From: a virus
IMG/VR virus record: IMGVR_UViG_3300032293_002120
Span: 1-38,732 of that record
Reading direction: 5' to 3' (one strand)
DNA length: 38,732 nucleotides
A program made the translations under genes and the position numbers. The notes under the pieces are model-generated. The model saw only the letters and a list, made by a program, of their open reading frames with translations, did no database searches and had not been told where the DNA came from. Positions 33,005 to 38,732 of the stretch are shown one piece after another. Positions within the stretch are counted from its first letter, which is position 1. Every line of letters begins with the position of its first letter.

Positions 33005-34897
33005 ATGACAAAATTTAACCTTAAAAAAGCTATATTAGAAAATAAAGCTACATTCTTTAGTTCATTAACCGAGGGTCAATTCTCTTGGATTACTCAAGAT
33101 ACAAACCAACAAATTGGATCGGAAAATGAAAATACTCTTCCTTTTGTTTATATGTTTGATAACAAAGGTATGAAATGGTTAGAAAAAAATTATGAAGGAT
33201 ATGGTGTATTCGGTAATAAAGATTACTACGAATTATTAGACCAAATGAATGGTGGAACAGGTGATAGAAGTCGAGGCATTAATTTAGCTTTTGATAAAGA
33301 ATCCACAGAGTCAGGTGAAGTATTATATCCGGCTTTAGTAGTTAATCCAAATTTTAATTGGAAATCTCATGATTTTACTGAAGAACCTAAAAATGATCCT
33401 AATCAATCTTGGTATCAAGAACCTGAAGAAGAGGATTATAATCTTGAAGATGATGATGATGAAGATGATGAAGATGATGATGATGAATATTTGCAAGAAG
33501 CTTCTGCTGATTCTACACCTTATGGAAACTATATTAATAAAGCACGAGCAAAATCACATTTAACTAAAAAAGATGGAGATGTATATGGTATTGATGAATC
33601 TGGAAAAGGACATAAAATAACGGATGCTACTGATTTAGATAAGTATACTAAATTTACAATTAAGTCTAAAAAATTAAATGAAGGAAAAATGTATTACCAT
33701 GTATTAGAAGATATGGGTTATGGTGAAATAGGACATGAAGGTGTTTATGACACTGAAGAAGAAGCTCAAGATAGAGCGAATAATTTATCTAGAACCTACC
33801 CCGATTCATCCTTTTATGTTGAACCTTCAACTAGCGAAAAGGAGCCATATAATGTTACTTCCTCAGATTATGATCCTAATCTTGATATAGATGAAGGTAA
33901 AAAAGAAACACCTATTGACGAAGAAATATTTGGATTTCCAAATGTAGATATAAATTTTCCAACTCTAAAAACAAGATATATTGCTAAAAAATTTGCAGAA
34001 TATATGTCTAATAAAGAAGGACAAAGATTTACAGTAACTTTAAATTCACCGGATGGTCCTTCATTTGATTTAGATTTAGATGGTGAAGAGTATGATGGTG
34101 GTAGTTATCTTATTGCAAAAAATGGAGATATTATAAACGTCGCTCTCCGTGAAAGACCAGTATACGGTAACATTTCAATGTTGGATGAAACCGAAAAACC
34201 AAAAACAAAAATGAAAAAATCAGAATTAAAAGAAAAAATCAAAGAAATGGTTCTATCAGAAATGGAATCTAACAACATGGAGGATGCTCCAGAAGATGAA
34301 GTTGATTTCTTAGCTGAAGTTGCTGCTATTTTAGCAGAAGCAGATAAAGACGAAGAAACAGATACTGAAACAACAGATGCTGAAACAGTAGACGCAGAAG
34401 TTGAAACTCCTGAAGGAACTGAAGATGTTGAAGTAACAGATACAACAACAACTGACCAAGTTGATCCTAACGTAAAAGCAGTACAAGATGCTTTAACACA
34501 AGCTCAAGCAGCTGCTCAAACATTAGGAGATGCTAAATTAACAGATCAAATTGGTAATACAATTACATTCTTTACACGTACACACGTAGTTGATAAAGGT
34601 GCTGTAGCTGAAAATGTAGAAGAAGATCTTCAAAATAAAGATATAGAAAGTGCAATTACGGGTAAAAAATTAGATTTAGCTAAATTAAAAACTGCTACTG
34701 AAAAAGCAATGGGGGGAGATTCAACTGAATTAACTTTATTTTTAGCAGGAGTTTTTGAAAATAAAGAATATTACAATGATGCAGAATCTGATGATGCTGC
34801 TCATATCAATGCATTAGAAAAAGACATGAAAGATGATAAAGATTCATCTATGAAAATTAAAGAAGTAGTTTTCCCAATGTGGCAACGAATTAAATAA
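33005..34897 (+). CDS. Acidic modular protein; candidate fusion with internal start
   Basis: 630 residues. The start MTKFNLKKAILENKATFFSS ends in LTE23-G. Residues 25-125 form one domain (PFVYMFDNKGMKWLEKNYEG). An acidic run of Asp/Glu (149-161, coded by GAT/GAA triplets at 33449-33487) is followed by LQE165-A, LNE226-G and IDE297-G. Residues 227-275 are a small module (YYHVLEDMGYGEIGHEGVYD). A helix MKKSELKEKIKEMVLSEMES begins at Met403 (34211), with LAE438 and LAE445-A. The C-terminal 140 residues are Ala/Asp-rich then ordered (LTDQIGNTITFFTRTHVVDK). The Met403 helix copies the N-terminus of the gene at 37091, so two genes probably fused. No catalytic motif seen. Confidence 0.6.
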   Translation: MTKFNLKKAILENKATFFSSLTEGQFSWITQDTNQQIGSENENTLPFVYMFDNKGMKWLEKNYEGYGVFGNKDYYELLDQMNGGTGDRSRGINLAFDKESTESGEVLYPALVVNPNFNWKSHDFTEEPKNDPNQSWYQEPEEEDYNLEDDDDEDDEDDDDEYLQEASADSTPYGNYINKARAKSHLTKKDGDVYGIDESGKGHKITDATDLDKYTKFTIKSKKLNEGKMYYHVLEDMGYGEIGHEGVYDTEEEAQDRANNLSRTYPDSSFYVEPSTSEKEPYNVTSSDYDPNLDIDEGKKETPIDEEIFGFPNVDINFPTLKTRYIAKKFAEYMSNKEGQRFTVTLNSPDGPSFDLDLDGEEYDGGSYLIAKNGDIINVALRERPVYGNISMLDETEKPKTKMKKSELKEKIKEMVLSEMESNNMEDAPEDEVDFLAEVAAILAEADKDEETDTETTDAETVDAEVETPEGTEDVEVTDTTTTDQVDPNVKAVQDALTQAQAAAQTLGDAKLTDQIGNTITFFTRTHVVDKGAVAENVEEDLQNKDIESAITGKKLDLAKLKTATEKAMGGDSTELTLFLAGVFENKEYYNDAESDDAAHINALEKDMKDDKDSSMKIKEVVFPMWQRIK

Positions 34898-34918
34898 AAA
34901 TAAATAAATAATAAAAAT

Positions 34919-35089
34919 ATGAACACAATAGAAATTTTAGAAAAAATTGAAGCACTTTACGAATCATTTAAAGCAGAACATGCTGGAAAATCAAAAGCTG
35001 CTCACGGCCGCGCTCGTAAAGCATTAGGTGAAATCAAAAAATTGATTACCGAATATAGAAAAGCGTCAATTAATGAAGATAAAAAATAA
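34919..35089 (+). CDS. Hc1/histone-H1-like DNA-binding peptide, 56 residues
   Basis: A short gene with ATG at 34919 and TAA at 35087-35089. The N-terminal 20 residues are an amphipathic helix (MNTIEILEKIEALYESFKAE). HAGKSKAAHGRARKALGEIK (21-40) and KLITEYRKAS (41-50) follow. The GKSKAAHGRARKAL...LI.EYRKAS pattern matches what I remember of the small Hc1-like histone H1 homologs of Bacteroidota, which have GNKAAGxRARKALxEL. It should bind and compact DNA. It lies 21 bases after the acidic protein and overlaps the next gene by 17 bases. A host-derived nucleoid protein used by a phage, possibly packaged, is my inference. Codon and base use do not differ visibly from neighbours. Confidence 0.78.
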   Translation: MNTIEILEKIEALYESFKAEHAGKSKAAHGRARKALGEIKKLITEYRKASINEDKK

Positions 35090-37082
35090 TATAACTGAAA
35101 AAAAACTTACTAAATCTGAATTAGAAGTAAGAGAAAAAGTAATTAAGGATTTAAAAAAAAATAAGTCTTCACTTGTTAAACGCTATGGCAAAGATGCCGA
35201 AGCTGTTATGTATGGACGAGCAACTAATATAGCTAAAAAAATGGCAGAATCAGAAAATAAAAACCGCATTAAAGAACTTGTAAAAAAATCTTTAATGAAA
35301 GAAGATGAAGTAACTCAAGATAAAGATCATAAAATTACCCAAGAGGGTAATCTTTGGGTTCTTGTCTATAAAAATAAAAATAAGACATTTAAACATCATT
35401 TTGGTTCAAAAAAAGAAGCTGAAGAATTTTGGAATAATAACAAAAATTCAGATAATTCTATGAAATTTGAAGAAGGTAAAAAAGAAGATGTTACGGGAGA
35501 TGGTAAAATTGATTCTAAAGATTACTTAGCTAAACGTGATATTGCTATTCAAAAAGCAAAAAGTAAAGTTAAAGAAGATATTGACTTAGGTCACGAAGAT
35601 AACGAACCACATATGATTAAAGGTGATTTATATCGTATTGGAAAATATGCTATGGAATTATATGCTATGGCTGAAGAATTAGAAGAAACAGGACAAGAAA
35701 TTGATTTCCCATCTTGGTGGCAAGCAATGATTACAGATGCATCAACTAAAATGGTTAAAGCAAAACATTATCTTGATTTTGAATTAAAAGAACCAGCGAT
35801 TGATGCTATTGTAGATAAATTAACAGGTGAAAAACCCCATATGGATGAACCTGATTATTCTGATGTAACTGAAGGTTTTTTAGATAGAATGAAAGCTAGT
35901 GTAAAAGGAGCTGTTGCTGGTGTTGGTCAAGCTGCTAAAAATATAGGATCTGCTGTTAAAGGAGATTCATCTCAGTTTAAGAGTGTATCTAATACAGCTA
36001 ATATGGCTAAATTAGGTCAAAAAGTAAAAACTTTTGGAAAAGAAATTGATGATGTTATTAATGATATTAATAAATTATTTCCTAAGGAAAAACTTGATAA
36101 AGACCCAGAATTAAAGGGAAAAATTGAAAAATATCTAGCAACATTAAATCAAACCAAAACTCTAAATACAGCTATTTCCTCCGTAGATGAAAATATGTTT
36201 ACTGGAAGAAATGATATGAATATGGGTTCAAGTTATTCTGATTATTCTTCGGATAGTGATATAAGTATTGATATTTTAGCATCTAAAATTGCTAAAGCTC
36301 TTAAAAATCCTGAAAATCAAAATGAGGATGATCAAAATAATATTAAGCAAGCTAGAAAAGCTCTAAATCTAGGTGACATAGAAATAGCTGGAAAAATAAT
36401 TAAACCATATATAACTGAAAAAAGAGCTAAACAATTAAAAGAGTATACTCAAAATGATTTTCAAGCTACTGTACCAGGAAGTGGTCGTCCTAAGATCGAT
36501 CCCGCTTTTTTTGCTAAACTTATGCCTAAGTCTGCTAAGACGAGTAAAGAGGCTGAGGCTAGAATAAAGATGTATAATGGCTCTACAATGTTTGTTCATT
36601 CGCAGTACTTTGTAGTTACACCAAATGGTAATATGCCTAATAAGCCTAAATATGAAATTCACCAATCACAGTACTACAATAACGAGTATAATGCACCTGC
36701 AAATTTAAAGGGTCAAGATGTTAATGTTACCTTTTTAACTATATTTGATGTTACAAATGGAGAAGTTGAACTTGGCGTTTGCTATGTAGATACTAAGGTG
36801 TTTTTAGATGAGTATAAAGTGGTATTTGAATTATTAAAAAGGGTAAGTGAAGATATTAGACAAAACTCCCCAGGAGAACTTGATGGGGAATATGAAGGAA
36901 AACCACAAAAAATACAAGGTGCTGATATATACGATACCTTAAAAGATATCCTTGATATTTCTAATTCAGAAAATGACTTTATAAGAAAAATAACTGATTC
37001 ACTTACAGATGAAACTAGTTCTTTATCTAAAAGTACTGAAGAAAAATTAAGAAATTGGTACAAAAAGAACGTTACTAATTAA
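35073..37082 (+). CDS. Modular virion-associated-like protein with EF-hand loop
   Basis: 669 residues. The start MKIKNNITEKKLTKSELEVR has ITE9. Residues 12-60 contain KSSLVKRYGKDAEAVMYGRA (31-50), a helical module I recall from other marine phage proteins. Residues 87-125 are a small beta module (NLWVLVYKNKNKTFKHHFGS). DVTGDGKIDSKD (139-150) has the calcium ligand spacing of an EF-hand/dockerin loop. Residues 172-250 hold a helical domain with GHEDNEPHMIKGDLYRIGKY and DFPSWWQAMIT. VTE267-G precedes a glycine-rich amphipathic helix (MKASVKGAVAGVGQAAKNIG). The last 200 residues are an alpha/beta domain (MFVHSQYFVVTPNGNMPNKP). The order of short independent modules suits the polyprotein model. 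Starts inside the Hc1-like gene. Confidence 0.6.
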   Translation: MKIKNNITEKKLTKSELEVREKVIKDLKKNKSSLVKRYGKDAEAVMYGRATNIAKKMAESENKNRIKELVKKSLMKEDEVTQDKDHKITQEGNLWVLVYKNKNKTFKHHFGSKKEAEEFWNNNKNSDNSMKFEEGKKEDVTGDGKIDSKDYLAKRDIAIQKAKSKVKEDIDLGHEDNEPHMIKGDLYRIGKYAMELYAMAEELEETGQEIDFPSWWQAMITDASTKMVKAKHYLDFELKEPAIDAIVDKLTGEKPHMDEPDYSDVTEGFLDRMKASVKGAVAGVGQAAKNIGSAVKGDSSQFKSVSNTANMAKLGQKVKTFGKEIDDVINDINKLFPKEKLDKDPELKGKIEKYLATLNQTKTLNTAISSVDENMFTGRNDMNMGSSYSDYSSDSDISIDILASKIAKALKNPENQNEDDQNNIKQARKALNLGDIEIAGKIIKPYITEKRAKQLKEYTQNDFQATVPGSGRPKIDPAFFAKLMPKSAKTSKEAEARIKMYNGSTMFVHSQYFVVTPNGNMPNKPKYEIHQSQYYNNEYNAPANLKGQDVNVTFLTIFDVTNGEVELGVCYVDTKVFLDEYKVVFELLKRVSEDIRQNSPGELDGEYEGKPQKIQGADIYDTLKDILDISNSENDFIRKITDSLTDETSSLSKSTEEKLRNWYKKNVTN

Positions 37083-37090
37083 AAAACAAA

Positions 37091-37576
37091 ATGAAAAAAA
37101 GTGAATTAAGAGATAAAATTAAATCTCTTGTCCAACAAACATACAAATCTAAATCTATTGATTCAGATAATGGAGGAGAGATTACTCTTGATGCTGATAA
37201 ATTCCCAGTGTTAGCTAAATTTCCAAAATTAAAAGACATAATTGTTGATTTATTAACTACTCAATATGAGGTCTTTATGAAAGCTATAGAATGGGTTGCA
37301 CCACGTCCAACAACATTTAGAATTGTGCTAGGCAATGATGAAGATTTTTTGTTAATTTACACAGAAAGAAGTTGGATTGCCCAGATTGAAGGTAAAAAAT
37401 ATTATTTATTAAATTTAGGAGAAGAAGAGCAAGCCGCCGAATCTATTTCAAGATTACTTTCATATGGAGCTCCGGCACCTGCGGAAGGTGAAACTCCAGC
37501 TGAAGAAACAGCTGAAGCTCCTACAGAAACTCCAGAAGAAGCTCCTGCTGAAGAAGAAGAAACAACAACAACATAA
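37091..37576 (+). CDS. Small alpha/beta protein with acidic Pro/Ala/Glu tail
   Basis: 161 residues. Helix MKKSELRDKIKSLVQQTYKS opens it and is nearly the same as the internal helix of the acidic protein at 34211. A compact domain follows (FPKLKDIIVDLLTTQYEVFM; TFRIVLGNDEDFLLIYTERS; WIAQIEGKKYYLLNLGEEEQ), ending about residue 124. The tail (APAPAEGETPAEETAEAP and so on to the end) is disordered, acidic and low-complexity, built from GAA/GCT/CCA triplets. No family recognised. The tail composition resembles scaffold or internal head proteins more than enzymes. The gene lies 8 bases after the modular protein and 1 base before the nuclease-like gene. Confidence 0.6.
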   Translation: MKKSELRDKIKSLVQQTYKSKSIDSDNGGEITLDADKFPVLAKFPKLKDIIVDLLTTQYEVFMKAIEWVAPRPTTFRIVLGNDEDFLLIYTERSWIAQIEGKKYYLLNLGEEEQAAESISRLLSYGAPAPAEGETPAEETAEAPTETPEEAPAEEEETTTT

Positions 37577-37577
37577 T

Positions 37578-38696
37578 ATGGACATATTAGATAAGTTTTT
37601 TAAAAAATATTCATATAAATTTGATAAAGGATATCCTGACATGAATAATGAGCAGGATGTTTTTTTGTTAGAATCACTTTTAAGTAAAGTAATAAATGAG
37701 AATTTTAAGTTACTTAAAGAAGAAGATACAGAAAATGGAATTGATATTTTAAAAAAAGAATTAAATTTAACAGATGAAGATTTTATAAAATTATCATCCG
37801 TTAGATATAAATTATTAGTTCCAAGATCAGAAAGATATAATTACATAGAAAAAATTACTAAACTCCCCGGATTTAGTTATGATGTTAATGTTCCCGGTTC
37901 CTCTATTGGTGGGATTAAATATAACAACACTACTTTTCTTTTAAAACCTTCAGGAGCTCAAGGTAGAGCATCCTCAGGTACTGGAAATGAAGATATCATA
38001 GTAAATGAAATTAACAAATATATTGAAGAAGGTGCTATAAATATAATATTTAATGCTCCTAATAAAAATTTAACAATTAATAATGTTAAAGAAGTAATCC
38101 CTGTAGGTTATGATGTAGCTGGAGGTAAAAAAGCAGATATTATTATTAAAGCTAATAAAGATTATCCAATTTCCATTAAAAAAGATAATGCTGGATTTTG
38201 GGAAAGCTCCGATACAAGATATAAAAGTTTAGTGTTAACTTTATCAAAGAAAATAGCAAATGGTGATTTTGCACCTGAATTAGTATTTCAACCTTTTACC
38301 GATAAATTAGGCAACCAAAAAGAAGGTATTAATACAATGTATAATGAAACAACTAAAAATAAAGTATCAGGAATAATTGTTACAGATCTTCCTACAAATG
38401 ATGAAAATGAAATCATTTTTGGCTCGGATAAAGCTACAATAATATATAGAAGTTACTCTCCATCTGATTTTGAGTTAAAAGAAAATACATTATATATAAA
38501 AGTTTCTAAAATTTTAGAAAATATATCCGATGTTGAAGAATTTGATCTTGAACCTGTACTTAATATTAGACATGATTCTACTAGAGCATCTACAGGAGGA
38601 TTAAGAGCAACTGTCCAACCAAAAAATAAACTGTACAGTGATGATCAACTTACAGGAAATAAAATTGAATTATCATATAATGATATTATATCATAA
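37578..38696 (+). CDS. PD-(D/E)XK-like nuclease candidate with phage-type leader
   Basis: 372 residues from the ATG at 37578; an open frame extends upstream to 37464 but only inside the previous gene's low-complexity tail, so the 37578 start is preferred. Residues 1-50 are a leader with KYSYKFDKGYPDMNNEQDVF (10-29), a pattern I recall at the start of several marine phage proteins, and INE41-N and LKE48-E follow. The core has GRASSGTGNEDIIVNEINKY (129-148) and then GYDVAGGKKADIIIKANKDY (177-196) and PISIKKDNAGFWESSDTRYK (197-216). Glu144, Asp187 and Lys201/202 would form a PD-(D/E)XK active site, as in restriction-type nucleases. Catalysis is unproven; the function of related phage proteins is unknown to me. 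Confidence 0.6.
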   Translation: MDILDKFFKKYSYKFDKGYPDMNNEQDVFLLESLLSKVINENFKLLKEEDTENGIDILKKELNLTDEDFIKLSSVRYKLLVPRSERYNYIEKITKLPGFSYDVNVPGSSIGGIKYNNTTFLLKPSGAQGRASSGTGNEDIIVNEINKYIEEGAINIIFNAPNKNLTINNVKEVIPVGYDVAGGKKADIIIKANKDYPISIKKDNAGFWESSDTRYKSLVLTLSKKIANGDFAPELVFQPFTDKLGNQKEGINTMYNETTKNKVSGIIVTDLPTNDENEIIFGSDKATIIYRSYSPSDFELKENTLYIKVSKILENISDVEEFDLEPVLNIRHDSTRASTGGLRATVQPKNKLYSDDQLTGNKIELSYNDIIS

Positions 38697-38704
38697 TATT
38701 TATA
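38696..38704 (+). promoter_or_regulatory. ATATTTATA intergenic motif, copy 7
   Basis: The 9-mer begins in the last base of the previous stop codon and ends 3 bases before the ATG at 38708, as in copy 1 at 1340. Confidence 0.35.
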
Positions 38705-38707
38705 ACC

Positions 38708-38732
38708 ATGGATTTAAAAAAACTCATTAAAG
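38708..38732 (+). CDS. 5' end of a gene cut by the window edge
   Basis: ATG at 38708 followed by eight complete codons reading MDLKKLIK before the sequence ends. The context (ATATTTATA, three bases, ATGG) equals that of the gene at 1352. The start is again a short Leu/Lys helix, as in the other accessory-block proteins. Too short to assign. Confidence 0.5.

Noticed and set aside
32815-33018. Plus-strand frame overlapping the basic Cys-motif gene
   Set aside because: It is a frame-shifted reading of the Lys-rich gene, runs into the next gene and has a Lys/Leu/Ile composition typical of shadow frames.
33369-33563. Met/Lys-rich frame inside the acidic protein
   Set aside because: It arises from the GAT/GAA triplet run read in another frame (ATG repeats), not from a real gene.
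37464-37577. 38-codon upstream extension of the nuclease-like gene
   Set aside because: It lies entirely in the low-complexity tail of the preceding gene and reads as a Leu/Lys/Gln run in the shifted frame. The ATG at 37578, one base after the previous stop, is the natural start.
1-38732. tRNA, rRNA, insertion sequences, attachment sites or integrase
   Set aside because: No cloverleaf-like or rRNA-like stretch, transposase, integrase or flanking inverted repeats were seen; gaps between genes are too short to hold most of them.

Overview
The window looks like part of the genome of a large T4-like tailed phage (contractile-tail, myovirus type). Every gene I can support is on the + strand and tightly packed. 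The DNA is very AT-rich and most starts lack a Shine-Dalgarno sequence. The host is probably a member of the Bacteroidota; this is an inference. It rests on three things: A/T-rich leaders without AGGAGG, one promoter of the TTTG-N20-TAnnTTTa type (24916-24947), and a 56-residue Hc1/histone-H1-like protein of a kind I associate with Bacteroidota. T4-like identity rests on a gp25-like baseplate wedge protein, a gp6-like wedge protein directly after it, and a gp55-like late sigma factor.

Layout. (1) 1-1260: the 3' end of a surface/structural gene, then a YkuD-like cell-wall enzyme candidate, closed by a strong intrinsic terminator. (2) 1352-4207: small unknown genes, an HD hydrolase, a membrane peptide and the gp55-like late sigma factor. 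(3) 4207-22692: a tail/baseplate/fibre module. It holds a spike-like protein, gp25, gp6, a 1834-residue baseplate protein, several adaptor-like proteins and two tandem paralogous fibre genes. (4) 22725-24898: a SegE-type GIY-YIG endonuclease, a DnaG-type primase and a RecB/Cas4-like nuclease. (5) 24966-38732: an accessory block of enzymes and modular proteins: P-loop kinase, nucleotidyltransferase/metalloprotease fusion, HAD phosphatase, nuclease-like protein, Cys/Lys-rich DNA-binding-like tails and the Hc1-like protein.

The most interesting signal is in block 5. Many of its proteins begin with a short amphipathic helix ending in (L/I/V/M)-x-E, about 9-23 residues from the start. This resembles the T4 capsid-targeting sequence cut by prohead protease gp21. 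The long proteins repeat (L/M/V/I)-(N/D/T)-E followed by A or G at what look like domain boundaries, at roughly 70-125-residue spacing in the clearest case. I propose that this block encodes proteins packaged inside the capsid, several as polyproteins matured by the prohead protease, together with DNA-condensing peptides. This is inference; the protease itself is not in the window.

A second signal is the 9-mer ATATTTATA, present in seven gaps between genes (1340, 3843, 6769, 16465, 25234, 32980, 38696). It contains the exact reverse complement of the T4 late promoter box TATAAATA. In three cases it lies only 3-4 bases before the ATG, so a simple promoter role is not a complete explanation.
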